Source of the DNA: Stomoxys calcitrans
Taxonomy: Eukaryota > Arthropoda > Insecta > Diptera > Muscidae
Reading direction: 5' to 3'
Length of the DNA: 64,000 bases
Assembly (NCBI RefSeq): GCF_963082655.1
Contig: NC_081553.1
Span: 15,032,643-15,096,642, forward strand
This document shows, piece after piece, positions 12,781 to 25,024 of the stretch (its first letter is position 1; each line of letters begins with the position of its first letter). The notes below the pieces were generated by a model that searched no databases, was not told the origin of the DNA, and saw only the letters and a list, made by a program, of their open reading frames with translations. A program made the translations under genes and the position numbers.

Positions 12781-13814
12781 CAAAATCTTAACAGAGATTA
12801 AGGAGTTCTATGATTTTTATGGATGTGGGTTTTTTCACGCACTTTTGTCGCTCCGCTTTAGAACGCATTTTTTTATCACAAGTACTCACTTACAAAACTC
12901 TATCTAAATATTTTCGATTTTATTCCTTGCCCTCATCTTAATACTGTATAAAGCTATAATGGTGGTAATTTTCTGCATCATTTAATTAAGCTGTTTTTTG
13001 ACGCCTTCGCCAACCCCTCTGTTCAGTCAAGGGATATAAAACCATTTAGAAGGCTCATACCGAATTCTACTGTAGGCTAATATGTTTGTCAATGTGTTAC
13101 AATAATACATGCGTGTATTGTGAGTATGTTCGTTATGTGTGTGTCCTGATGATGCCTTGATATCAGTTGTCTATCAAAATATATCCTGTTTGAAACAAAA
13201 TAGCTGTCAAATTAACATTAAGTGAATTAGACGGCATTAGGCTGGTGGTTTGACACAAACTTCCGGAAACACATAGTGGGAGGATTAATTAATAACTAAT
13301 AGTATGACTTTAGGCTACCATAAAATATTATTATTATTATTTAGTAATAATTTGTTTAACTAGACTTATGTAGGATCAACAAGTTAGCCATTAATTGTTA
13401 TGATAAGTACGTATCATTTTTATAGAGTCATAATTAGGGACTATGTAGGTTATTCCGAGACAAAGGCAAAATATAAGGTATTTTATAGATGGATTTATGG
13501 GAATTTTTGTTTGTATTGTATTAGTAAACACCACAAACACTAAACAGATATTGACATTTATCCCATTTTGGGAGTAAGTTTCCCACTCCCAAAATGGCAT
13601 AAAAACCGATCGGTACAATAGATATGGAACTTTAAAAAAATAGAATTAAATAACTTATGCCCACCCATATCCAAAACCCAGCCTTCTTAACTAAGCTCCT
13701 CTTTCTTGGACTTGACGAAAAAAAAGAGTCGATTATGAAGACCTGTATGGAATGTTCATAGTTGAATCAAATATAGGATAATCACTTTACAATCGATAAA
13801 TCGGGTAAACTATT
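12781..13814. other. Unique AT-rich sequence
   Basis: Nothing recognised apart from a short ATT repeat near 13330. Frames are under 76 codons. Confidence 0.4.
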
Positions 13815-13980
13815 GTGGCGTTTAAACTTTATCACGTAGGACCGCTGGATTCCACAAAAACTTTAAACAACCAAATATTTGTTGTAGTAGATGCGTTTTC
13901 CAGGTTTGTCTAGTTTTAACCCACGAAGAGAATAGGTGCGGAAGAAGTTGCTGCTAAATTGAAGTGAAGTTGCTGCTAAG
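13815..13980 (+). pseudogene. Ty3/gypsy-type integrase fragment
   Basis: Translation reads roughly GPLDSTKTLNNQIFVVVDAF then SRFV, and later a PTKRIGAEEVAAKL-like stretch after a break. This is the start of the DDE integrase core (first Asp in VVVDAFS) of LTR retrotransposons. No other pol domains or LTRs are nearby. Confidence 0.6.
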
Positions 13981-14139
13981 TTGGTGAATATTCAGCATTT
14001 GTTGACGCTGAAACGAATCCACAAAATCATCACACTAGTTATTGGCAAATTTGTATCAGGTAACTGGTATGACTGACTTGTATTGAAATGAAGATTAATT
14101 AGGATGTAGATTTCCAACGAATTTCTGCAAATTTGATGA

Positions 14140-15336
14140 CGAAAGTGATAGGTTTGTTATATCAGCCATTTTGGATATTCAGTTTGTTTTTGAGTTTGGT
14201 ATCCCTGCAAAATTAATTAGACTCTGCAGGAGGACACTTACTGATACGCGTTCCTCAGTATGAATAGGAAAGAATCTATCCGAACCATTTAATACCAAAC
14301 GAGGTTTCAGATAAGGAGACAGCCTATCGTGTGATCCCTTTAATATCACAGTTGGAGAAGATTATACGAGATGCAGATGTGAATAGATATGGCACACTTA
14401 TCACTAGCTACTCGCCTATGCCGACGACATCGATATCATAGGTCGGTCACCGGCCTGCAGCCTTTGAAAGAATCGAAAAAGAGTCAGTGAAAATGGGTCT
14501 GGCAGTAAATGGAGATAAGACGAAATAAATGGTTTCAATTCCCAAAGAGCTTTGCACAACCGAGCAGATAAAGAAAATGGAATAAGTTGGAAACCACAAC
14601 TTTGAGACAGTCAGTAACTTTATCTACCTCGGCACCGCCAAATTCCCAAAAAGCCTCAATTCCCAAAAAGCCTTGCACAACCGAGCAAATAAAGAAAATG
14701 GAGAATGTTGGAAACCACAACTTTGAGACAGTCAGTAACTTTATTATCTACCTCGGCACCGCCGTAACCGAAACGGATGACAGCAGTTTTGAGATTAAGC
14801 GAAGAATAATACTGGCGAACAGATGCTACTTTGGACTAAGTAAGCAGTTTAGAAACAAGGCCACCTCTTGACAGACGAAGATCACTCTACACAAGACACT
14901 GATACTACCCGTGCTGTTATATGGTTCTGATGCATGCGTGCTTGTGAAAGCAAATGAGGCAGTGCTTGGAGTATTTGAGAGAAAGATTCTTAGTAAAATA
15001 TATGGATCAGTTTTGGATGGAGAATGTAGGCGACGTATGAACCACGAGCTGTATGAGCTGTATAACGACGATAGCATAGTTATACGCATCAAAATACAAC
15101 GGCTGCGTTGGCTAGGTCATGTTGTCAGAATGGATGAAGAAGCTCCTGCAAAGAAGTCTTTTGAAGGCAAACACAGTGGTACACGCAAACCGGGAAGACC
15201 AAAAGCCCGAAGAAAAGATCAAGTGGTGGGAGACACCTCGAAACATGGTGTCAGAGATTTTCGAATGAGCGCAGAAGATCGAGGCGCTTGGAACGCTATT
15301 CTACGTTCAGCTAGTGGAACAAATATTCTGTCATAG
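14140..15336 (+). pseudogene. RTE-like LINE reverse transcriptase, 5' truncated and frameshifted
   Basis: Consecutive frames give FGIPAKL-type RT text, a KRGFRQGDSL-like block near 14300 and YADDIDIIGR at about 14408-14440 (catalytic YADD). ETVSNF.YLGTAV follows, then a C-terminal region with LRWLGHVVRMDEEAP and KPGRPKARRKDQV (14911-15336). A roughly 119-bp tandem duplication (14538-14762) and several frameshifts make it non-functional. It is a general RTE/related endonuclease-RT type by pattern. Confidence 0.75.
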
Positions 15337-15459
15337 CCAGTTAAAGTAAAGTAAGTTTGTTTTTGACAGATGAAAAGGGTAGCCGTCTTGTGGTGTGCCC
15401 TCCGATTTTTTACTATTCTATTATTGTGTTAAGTTTTGTGTAACCAAAAAGTAAGGATT

Positions 15460-15545
15460 GGAAAAAATGGAAACGGAAAAACTGGAAATATATGTAAGGG
15501 GGATTACTTTGAAGGGGACAAGATAGTTATTGATGTATAAATAAA
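15460..15545 (+). pseudogene. Possible mariner transposase C-terminal scrap
   Basis: One frame reads KGDYFEGDKIVIDV then stop, resembling the GDYFEGD ending of some mariner transposases. Too short to be sure. Confidence 0.25.
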
Positions 15546-15739
15546 TACTTTCTGAAAAAAATATTTATTTTAATTCGAGCTTAAAGTCGTTCTTTTTTAT
15601 TGAAATTTTCATTTGTTCTTTAATATTTCAGCAATCCTTTGGTGGGCATTTTCAAGAAAATATGTTATAAAACAAAATATATAAACAAACACGAATGAAA
15701 TAAAATACTTAGCATCACCAGATCATAGTTTAATTTAAA

Positions 15740-16830
15740 CAAGTAAAAGCGTGCTAAGTTCTGTATCGGGCTATAGACCGATTCAGACCATAATAAACAC
15801 GTATGTTAATGGTCATGAGAGAATCCGTCGTACAAAATTTCAGGCAAATCGGATAATAATTGCGACCTCTATAGGCTCAAGAAGTCAAGATCCCAGATCG
15901 GTTTATATGGCAGCTATATCAGGTTATGAACCGACTTATACTTTATTTGACATAGTTGTTGAAAGTAACAATAAAAACGTCTTGCGAAATTTCAGCCAAA
16001 TCGGATAGAAATTGAGCCCTCTAGAAGCTCAAGAAATCAAGTCCCCAGATCTGTTTATATGACAGCTATATCAGGTTATGAACCGATTTGAACCATATTT
16101 GGCACAGTTGTTGGATATCATAACAAAATACTACGTGCCAAAATTCATTCAAATTGGATAAGAATTGAACCCTCTAGAGGCTCAAGAAGTCAAAACCCAA
16201 GATCGGTTTATATGACAGCTATATAAGGTTATGGACCGATTTGAACCATACTTGGCACAGTTGTTGGATATCGTAACAAAACACGTCGTGCAAAATTTCA
16301 TTCCAATCGGATAAGAACTGCGCACTCTAGAGGCTCAAGTAGTTAACACCCAAGATCGGTTTATATGGTAGCTATATCAGGTTATAAACCGATTTGAACC
16401 ATATTTGGCACAGTTGTTGGATATCATAACAAAACACGTCGTGCAAAATTTCATTATAATCGGATAAGAATTGCGCACTCTAGAGGCTCAAGAAGTCAAG
16501 ACCCAAGATCGGTTTATATGGCAGCTATATCAAAACATGGACCGATATGGCCCATTTACAATACCAACCGACCTACACTAATAAGAAGTATTTGTGCAAA
16601 ATTTCAAGCGGCTAGCTTCACTCCTTCGGAAGTTAGCGTGCTTTCGACAGACAGACGGACGGACGGACAGACGGACGGACGGACAGACGGACGGACATGG
16701 CTAGATCGACATAAAATTTCACGACGATTAAGAATATATATACTTTATGGGGTCTCAGACGAATATTTCGAGTAGTTACAATCAGAATGACGAAATTAGT
16801 ATACCCCCATCTTATGGTGGAGGGTATAAA
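15740..16830 (-). mobile_element. DINE-A, complete ends, internally deleted near the hairpin, minus
   Basis: AACAAGTAAAAGCGTGCTAAG then a jump straight into unit sequence, with the hairpin and TATACCC region lost. Five units follow, then CTTTCGACAGACAGACGGAC, the core block, and CATCTTATGGTGGAGGGTA at the end. Confidence 0.87.
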
Positions 16831-17247
16831 AATATTGAGTAACAAATATATTTAGCCCTAGTTAAACCAATTGTGAAATTTGTTTTGCTTTTAAAATATA
16901 AATTTTTGTTACAAATCATGTTTACGCGTTTTTGCGTCCTCTCATTTTCTTCTTCTCATTTCTCTAAATAAAGAAGACGTCAGATTTCTATTCGTTGCAA
17001 CTCATAACCATTTCTCTATGAGAACCATAAGACATCTATACAATGCAAGAGCCTATGGTCTGTAGTTGCTCGCACATCCCTCTGTGTCTAATTTGTAGCC
17101 ATTCTTTAATTTGTTGTTGTATTGATGATATGTAACGTTTCCAGCGTCAGTCTCTTGTTGTAATTTATCTCGTTATCTATGACTCTTGCTCTCTCTAAGT
17201 CTGGCTCATAGTTCTGTTTTTTGGTGAGTATTTTAGGCTCTTAACTT
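16831..17247. other. Unique sequence
   Basis: CT-rich stretch (TCTTCTTCTCATTTCTC) and nothing recognisable. Confidence 0.4.
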
Positions 17248-18221
17248 TTATACCCTCCACCATAGGATGAGGGTATACTAATTTCGTCATTCTGTTTGTG
17301 AGACCCCATAAAGTATATATATTCTTGATCGTCATGTCATTTTAAGTCGATCTAGCCATGTCCGTCCGTCTGTCTGTCGAAAACACGCTGACTTTCGAAG
17401 GAGTAAAGCTAGACGCTTGAAATTTTGCACAAATACTTTTTATTAGTGTAGGTTGGTTGGGATTGTAAATGGTTTAAATCGGTCCATGTTTTGATATAGC
17501 TGCCATATAAACCAATCTTGGGTCTTGTTTTTTGAGCCTCTAGAGGGCGCAATTCTCTTCCGATTTTACTGAAATTTTGCACGTGATGTTTGATCTAAGA
17601 ATGGTTTAAATCGGTTTATAACCTGATATTGCTGCCATATAAACCAATCTTGGGTCTAGTTTTCTTGAGCCTCTAGATTCTCGTCCGATTTGACTGAAAT
17701 TTTGCACGTGGTGTTTTGGTATCACTTCCAACAACTGCGCTAAGTATGGTTCAAATCGGTCCATGTTTTGATATAGCTGCCATATCAATCAATCTTGGGT
17801 CTTGAGTTCTTGAGCCTCTAGAGGGCACAATTTTTGTCCGATTTGTATAGCTGTCATGTAAACCGATCTAGGATCTTAACTTCTTGAGCCTCTAGAGGGC
17901 GCAATTCTCATACGATTTGGATGAAATTTTGTACAACGGCTTCTCTCATGACCTTCTACATACGTGTCTAATATGGGCTGAATCGATCAATAGCTTGATA
18001 CAGCTCCCATATAAACCGATCTCCCGATTTCGCTTCTTGAGCCCCCACAAGGCGCAATTTTTATCCGAATGAACTGAAATATTACACAATAGCATATTCT
18101 TATTCAATATTCTTTATTTGCCTAGAAAGAGATACTGCGCATAGAACTCGACAAATGCGATCCATGGTGGAGGGTATAAAAAGTTGGACTCGGCCGAACT
18201 TAGCATGCTCTTACTTGTTTA
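17248..18221 (+). mobile_element. DINE-A, complete, plus
   Basis: TTTTATACCCTCCACCATAG at 17248, then TATATATTCTTGATCGTCAT, GTCGATCTAGCCATGTCCGT and units. It ends in a degraded hairpin with AACTTAGCATGCTCTTACTT and GTTT. Confidence 0.88.
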
Positions 18222-18224
18222 TAT

Positions 18225-18500
18225 TTGATTTATGTCCTCACTAGTGCCTGCTGCGGAGGATTCCCTCCTGGCATACTCGACCCCCTTCTCGTTTCCCCGA
18301 ACACCGATGTGTCCATGAAGCCAGACCAAAACAATGATCTTGAGCCAGCAGTTCAGGACCCCCAAACCATCCGATATGAACTTCAACCTCCTTGTAGTGA
18401 ATTCAAGGCCTTAAGGGCTGACATACAGTTCACATCTATCCTGAGTTTCGAAGGAGGCAAATCATCACCCGGATCTCCTTTATGGCCAGCGTAATAGTAC
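18225..18500 (-). pseudogene. Non-LTR RNase H C-terminal fragment
   Basis: Minus-strand translation gives SALKALNSLQ and, in a neighbouring frame, LVWLHGHIGVRGNEKGVEYA. These resemble the helix and the HxGxxGNExAD motif of LINE RNase H domains, though the AD position reads GV and a frameshift separates them. The plus-strand frame here is a shadow. Confidence 0.5.
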
Positions 18501-19439
18501 ATACCTCTCTGCCTGCCTGTAAATAAAGACCTTTAATATCTATTAAATCAACACAAACGTTTTTAAAAAATGCCTTCTCCCAAAATAGTGGTTCTATTAA
18601 TCACATAAAAGAGTGTGAAAGCATATTTTCAAAATCAAAATGTTTGGTCTACAAAATAACTTCAACTACATGACAATGAATGACAAGCAGCACATGCCAC
18701 ACATCTTTTGTAACCGAAAATAATGAAGAGCAGAAGATTCACTTAGCACAGGACATTCTTACCTTTCTTTTTGGTTAGTCTATCACAGAAGGTTTCGCTG
18801 CACTTATGTAAGCTGACTGCAATAACAATAGTGTAATTACGGAACACAATAGTTTGGGCCCCCGTGCCCATAGAAAAATCTTTCTGTTGCAAGGACTTAT
18901 AGACTTGTAGTAAAAACCACATCAGCAATAACAAAAATTGACAAACAGCTTCATAGAAGTGGACGGACAGAAAAACACACACGGTCGTTGTTGTTGGTAA
19001 ACTTATGTGAGTATTGTCATGTATGAACGAACACACATCAAAATGTCTTTACAAGAGTGTGCTTGGATATGGTTTGGTGGATGATGTCTTTTTTCCACCG
19101 TCCTTGATATTTTAGTTGTCTACCACAGAGAATAGCTTTGGCACTGGGGTGCTAGCAATTTGCCACCCAATGCTTTAAGCCGATTGTTGTTTTTCAATAT
19201 TTTTATCCATTTCAAATACTTTGTGTTCTTCATGTCCTTGTTGCGTGTGTGTTTTTCGGAGTATTCATTGTTATCGTAGCCATTGGTGTTTCACCTTTCA
19301 TGTGGAGTTCTTGTTGCATTAATATTTTTTTCAATATTATTGAATTTTTCATTATCTGTCCTATATGACGCATTTCCTTTTTACCTGTAAGCCACACATA
19401 TGCAAAACAGTGTCCGGTCAAGATATTATAAATGGTGAT
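18501..19439. other. Unique sequence
   Basis: A 97-codon minus frame (18743-19036) with hydrophobic stretches is unrecognised and has no supporting signals. Confidence 0.35.
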
Positions 19440-19995
19440 CATATGATAGTGAAGGGAATGATAATTTGGATATAGCTGCCAAAAAGACCAATTATTTGTT
19501 TTACAAAATTGATCGCACAATGTCCGCGCCGAATTTAGTTCAAATCTTACCATATTTCAATATAGCTAATAAGGGTGCATAAATTATGTATTTTTCGTCG
19601 CATTATGATGAAAGGTGGTTTACATAAATACCCGAGGTGGGGGGTGTCCAAAGTTTGGCCCGGTCGAACTTAATGATTTTAACTTGTTTTTATTTATTTT
19701 TTGACTTTGAAAATAGAGATAATGAGCTGAAAATTTGCACAGACTATTTTTTTGTCCCTAAGCAGGTTAAGTTCGAAGATGGGCTATTTCGGACTATATG
19801 TTGGTATAACCCGCATATATAACATCCTGCCGATTTAAATTCAAAGGCCGATTAAAGCTACATTTGTTATCCGATCTCGCTGAATCTCGATCTCGGGCAG
19901 TGAGTTGTTCAGTACGGCCCAGATCAGTTCAGATTTGGATATAGCTGCCATATAGACCGATTTCTCCATTTAAGGTCTTGGGCCTATAAAAGCGC
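19440..19995 (+). mobile_element. DINE-B pieces, plus, scrambled
   Basis: 19440-19690 is a hairpin end (GGCCCGGTCGAACTTAATG then TTAACTTGTTTT). 19700-19995 is a middle segment (CAGGTTAAGTTCGAAGATGG, GGATATAGCTGCCATATAGA). Their order is opposite to that in intact copies, so two partial copies lie side by side. Confidence 0.7.
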
Positions 19996-20454
19996 ATAGA
20001 AATAATTAGTACCGTTTTGTAATAGCCTTATTACCGAACTGGTATTATTTTGAAACCATCGATTCCCATAAGTGGTTTTCATACGAATACTCCAAAACAG
20101 CATCCACATCCACAATGTCCTTAGAATTTGTACAATTTCGATTTTCACCGCTTTCGAGTATTTTATCAGGTTTTTGCGCACAAAAATTTATTAAAACATT
20201 TTATTTATTTCTTTAGCAAAATGTTTATAATGGCGACGATATTTTAAGTACAAAGCTCAACAACACTTCTGGAGCGATGACAAGAATATAAATGTGACGC
20301 CGTCAGTTCTTAAAAGCTTCCTTTGTCTGGTATTGAATTGATACCAAATAGTATTAAAAATGTTTGCCGATGATACAGTATTATGATGTTCGGCATAATA
20401 CCAGGCGGTGTTGCCAAAGTATCGTAATTTTTCTATCAGTGTAGCTGCCGCCAT

Positions 20455-20536
20455 GGACGCCACCGTAGCGCAGAGTTTAGCATGTCCGCCTATGACACTG
20501 AACATGTGGGTTTGAATCCTGGCGACACCATCAGGA
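20455..20536 (+). mobile_element. SINE head fragment cut by DINE-B
   Basis: Only the tRNA-like part of the SINE is present (CACCGTAGCGCAGAG to GAATCCTGGCGACACCATC). It stops abruptly at the AACAAGTAG start of a DINE-B, and the SINE body is not found after that element. Confidence 0.7.
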
Positions 20537-20703
20537 AACAAGTAGAAAAGCGTTAAGTTCAGCCGGGCCGAACTTTGGATACCCACAACCTCGGATATAT
20601 ATGTAAACCACCTTTCGTCAAAGTCAGGTTAAAAATGCATACCTAATGCCCCATAGCAGCTATATCGAAATATGTTTCGATTTGGACCAAATACAAATAA
20701 ATA

Positions 20704-21300
20704 AAGGGTGATTTTTTTGAGGTTAGGATTTTCATGCATTAGTATTTGACAGATCACGTGGGATTTCAGACATGGTGTCAAAGAGAAAGATGCTCAGTAT
20801 GCTTTGACATTTCATCATGAATAGACTTACTAACGAGCAACGCTTGCAAATCATTGAATTTTATTACCAAAATCAGTGTTCGGTTCGAAATGTGTTTATT
20901 CACCGTAACGTTGCGTCCAACAGCATCTTTGAAAAAATACGGTCCAATGATTCCTCCAGCGTACAAACCACACCAAACAGTGCATTTTTCGGGATGCATG
21001 GGCAGTTCTTGAACGGCTTCTGGTTGCTCTTCACTCCAAATGCGGCAATTTTGCTTATTTACGTAGCCATTCAACCAGAAATGAGCCTCATCGCTGAACG
21101 GTGAATGAACACATTTCGAACCGAACACTGATTTTGGTAATAAAATTCAATGATTTGCAAGCGTTGCTCGTTAGTAAGTCTATTCATGATGAAATGTCAA
21201 AGCATACTGAGCATCTTTCTCTTTGACACCATGTCTGAAATCCCACGTGATCTGTCAAATACTAATGCATGAAAATCCTAACCTCAAAAAAATCACCCTT
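20704..21300. mobile_element. Tc1/IS630-type element, 597 bp, with about 200-bp inverted repeats
   Basis: Flanked by TA (20702-20703, 21301-21302). Both ends start AAGGGTGATTTTTTTGAGG, and the inverted match runs from 20704 to about 20900 against 21104 to 21300 with one mismatch seen. Each arm holds the same transposase N-terminus (MNRLTNEQRLQIIEFYY). The centre keeps, on the minus strand, a catalytic-core piece (DEAHFWLNGYVNKQ, then VTVWCGL and GPYFF). No full transposase is possible. Confidence 0.9.
20778..21128 (-). pseudogene. Truncated IS630/Tc1-family transposase, catalytic region only
   Basis: The minus-strand frame contains SDEAHFWLNGYVNKQNCRIW, HPEKCTVWCGLYAGGIIGPY and FFKDA, typical of the second catalytic Asp region of this transposase type. 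It then runs into the duplicated N-terminal arm. The first Asp and the last Glu/Asp are missing. Confidence 0.75.
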
Positions 21301-22243
21301 TAGAAGTCATTGTTCAATTGTGTATAACAAAATATTGGCCTTTTTAGTAGCTATATCTAAAAATAAATCGATCTGAACTATACATGACACGGAAAGTCGA
21401 ATGTCGAAAAGCCTAACATAAGTCACTGTATCAAATTTCAGTGAAATCCGATTATAAATGCGTCCCTTAAGGGGCCAAGACTTTAAATCGAGATATCGGT
21501 CTATATGGCAGCTATATCTAAATCTGGACCGATCTGAGCCAAATTGAAGAAGAAAGTCGAAGGGCCTGCCTCAACTCACTGTCCCAAATTTCGTCGACAT
21601 CGGACAATGAATGCGCTTATATGGGTACAAGACCTCAAATCGAGAGATCGGTCTATACGGCAGCTATATCCAAATCTGGGCCAAATTGAAAAAATATTTC
21701 GAAGGGCCTTTCACAACTCAGTGTCCAAAATTTCAGCAAAATCGGATAATAGATGTTGCTTTTATTGGCCTTAGACTCTAAATCAGAGGATCGGTCTATA
21801 TCGCAACTATATCCAAATCTGGACCGATCTGGGCCAAATTGACAAAAAATGTCGAAGGGCCTAACACAACTCGCTGTCCCAAATTTCGGCAAAATCGGAT
21901 AATAAATGTGGCTTTTATGGGCCTAAGACCCTAAATCGGTGGATCGGTCTACATGGGGGTTATATCAAGGAATAGTCCGATGTAGCCTATCTTCTAACTT
22001 AACCTGCTTATGGACAAAAAAAGAATCTGTGCAAAGTTTCAACTTAATATCTCTATTTTTGAAGACTGTAGCGGGATTTCAACAGACAGACCGACAGAGG
22101 GACGGACATAGGTAGATCGTCTTTGATTTTTACGCTGATCAAGAATATATATACTTTATAGAATTGGCAATGGATATTTTAATGTGTTGCAAACGGAATG
22201 ACAAAATGAATATACCCCCATGCTTCGGTGGTGGGTATAAAAA

Positions 22244-23388
22244 TAATATAGCCTTTGTTTCCTTCCAGGCAAACGTACACAATCTATGAAAATCTTAAGA
22301 AAATCGATTCAGCCAAGTATCATATAGTCATAATGGATTTAATAGCGTTTTGAGGGGTGGCGTAACCCCCTGTACTTCGATCTGATTTTGTATGCCAGCC
22401 AGAGGCGAAATCTACTCCCGAATACCTTTCATTTGAGCCCCATATTGAAAAGAACGTCCAATGTGTCTGTTCGGGGGAGTTTTGGGGTTAAGGCGGCCGA
22501 TGGGTACTTAGACTCAAATTTTAATACCATATTCGTATTTTACTCTTGAATACCTTTCATTTGAATCCCATATTGTCCCCATCGGTCCACTTTTGATTTT
22601 GGGTTGTGTTTTTGGCATAAGGGGAAGGGTCCGTCCCCCTTCTGATACCGAAAAATTATATAGTCTATCTTTCCTTCCACACCAATCTACACAATATGCG
22701 AAAATTTCAAGAAAGTCGGTTCTTCCGTTTTTCAGTCTATACGCAACAAACAAACCGAGACCCGTATATCCATAATTGGCTAATGTGCCCATTATGGGCA
22801 TTTTTGTGGGGGTGGGGTAACCCCCAATACTTCGACATGAATTTGTATGCCAGATTCGTTATCTACTCCCGCATAGTTTTCATTTGAAACCCAAATTGTT
22901 CTTATTGGTTCACTTTTTGGGTGGTGTTTTTGGGGTAACGGTGGAGGATCCGCCCCCTTCCCTTATCAATAAATTATAAAGCCTACTCATACTTCCTGGC
23001 CATATTCGTAATCTACCTCCGAATACCTTTCATCTGAGTCCCATATTGCCATGATCGTCAAATAAAGCTATTTTAGGGGGTTTTGGGGCTGGGGCGGCCC
23101 CCCTCGTACCTGGACCCAACTTTTATTATGAAATTCGTACTCTACTCATGAATACCTTTCATTTGAATTCCCTTCTGTCCCGATCGTTCCACTTTTATTT
23201 TTGGGTTGTACTTTTGGGGTAAAGGGGAGGGTCCGTCCCCCTCGCGATATTAAAAAATTATATGGCCAATGTTTCCTGCCAGACAAACCTTCACAATCTG
23301 TGAAAATTTCAAGGTTAGCGGTTCAGCAGTTTTTGGGTCTATACGGAACAAACAAACAAACACAAATTGAATTTTATATATTAGAAGA
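22244..23388 (+). repeat. Family C tandem array, plus
   Basis: Units of roughly 500 bp, each with two sub-repeats. Shared landmarks are CGAATACCTTTCATTTGA, GGTCCACTTTTGATTTTGGG, GGGTCCGTCCCCCTTC and CGAAAAATTATATAG. The right terminus reads TATACGGAACAAACAAAC and ends in GAATTTTATATATTAGA. It is rich in G/C homopolymer runs compared with its surroundings. No coding potential is preserved. The transposon class is not recognised. Confidence 0.75.
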
Positions 23389-25024
23389 TATTCTAATAAT
23401 TCTTCCGCTCACTGTAGTAATTTGCACTCAAAAATCACATTTCCTCGTATTCTTTGCTTTCTGTCGAATTATTATTTTAAGATCCATTTCATTTGTACAT
23501 ATTCGGACAAGTATTGAATGAATTCTTATATGTTTGCTAATAGCCAAACAAAGAGGAATTTAAGCCGAGACAGAGTTCAAATAGCCGCTACCTTAGCATG
23601 TTGATAGTGGTAAGGGAAGTTGAATGTTCGATTTTTGATTATCTTTTAATGATAATCATGAGAGTTTTCCGCTTAAGTTGTTGCATAAACCGCCCTTGTG
23701 GTGTCCCGTTGCGTTTTCATGTAAATCTCGGGGGATTTTCGTTTTGTGGTATTTGAGGTTTCATTGAATTTTCCGAAGCCTTATGAGCAATACATGCAAG
23801 CTAATGTGGTTTAATCTCCACTACTGACAACAGGGCGAGATACACACACATGTGTCTCTCACTTGAATGGCTTATTTGCAGAACTTTACTTGAATTTTCA
23901 TTAGTTAGGGTCATTTTTGTATTAGTTACAGTTTTGCAATGGCAGAAAAAAAAATTTTGGGGGAAAGCTGCCATAAAATGAAACCAAACAGGTAGGTTTG
24001 ACGGAAGGGCTTAAGAAAAAAATAGGGTAAAATAGAACATTCATGAAATATAGATTCAACTTGAATAATAATTTGTTATTGTTTTGCCTGAATTAAAATA
24101 TCCCTTATTGCCTAGCCTTTGGAAGTAACCTTGTAATTATGCAAATCCCTAAGAGTCCACATAAATTTAAGTTCAGCGACAAATTGTCGGATATGACCCA
24201 TAATATACGCAACAAATGAAAGACATTCATCCAACACTTAAGTTCTACAAATGTTTACGCCAACAAAATTGCAGAGAAGAGAAAAATTTTAGTTTTTGCA
24301 CTTTTTAATGACCTTTAATGAAAGCCCTAAATCTCGGCTATCGTACAATACACTTCTAAGGTTTTTAATTGTTGTACAATCCCTAAAAATCTGGAATGGG
24401 GGGCAAGCATGGCCCAAGATTTCCTGTTGTTATCCTTGAGGCGATTGTTTTAATGCCGCCATTCACCGTATAAATGCTAAACTGAGCATTATGACATGGA
24501 AGAATGTCTGGCAGCTATAGCCGCCACCACATATTTATGCAAATTTGTTAATTACAAAACTGTGAAAATGTAAATTTCGGTTACTGGTACTAAAAAATTC
24601 AAAAAAAAAACATTTTAAAAAAAGGTTAATGAAATGATTGAATGAATGCCACCAATACGCCATAGGTCTAGGGTACCTACACGCATTGTATTGTAGCGTA
24701 GGGGTTACGTGCTTTTAATTACTTTGTTGAAATGTGGGTGCGTGTGGCCGTTTACATATGTTTCTAGGCTACAATGTAAGTATGTTGTTGAAATTAATTA
24801 CCACCTAAGTTAATATATTGGGTTGTAACGAACTGACGAGTAAATATTTTTTCAAAATTTTTCAATTTGCAATTTCTATATATCAATATTATTTGCTTGG
24901 ATGAAGTCTTATATCTAACATTAAAATCTCGGACAAGACAATATACCTTAGTAAATGACGCAAAATAGCCTTACATATAGGAGCGTCTTTTAAGTTAAAA
25001 TAAAAAAATCAAAATAATATTTCT
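23389..25024. other. Unique AT-rich sequence
   Basis: I see no coding or RNA signature. The look is that of intronic or intergenic fly DNA. Confidence 0.4.

Larger units (their letters stand above)
20537..22243 (-). mobile_element. DINE-B, complete, minus, host of a Tc1/IS630-type element
   Basis: AACAAGTAGAAAAGCG start with hairpin GGGCCGAAC. Units and the core block (ACAGACAGACCGACAGAGGG) lead to a CTTCGGTGGTGGGTATAAAA end. Its unit at CAAATACAAATAA is broken at 20703 and resumes at 21303. Confidence 0.87.

Noticed and set aside
16633..16845. Arg/Ser/Val-rich protein on the minus strand
   Set aside because: Arises from the GACGGACGG repeat of the DINE core. The same applies at 31033-31471.
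18225..18494. 89-codon plus-strand protein
   Set aside because: The opposite strand carries recognisable RNase H motifs, so the plus frame is a shadow.
20257..20586. 109-codon minus-strand gene
   Set aside because: Crosses a SINE head and a DINE-B end, so it cannot be one gene.
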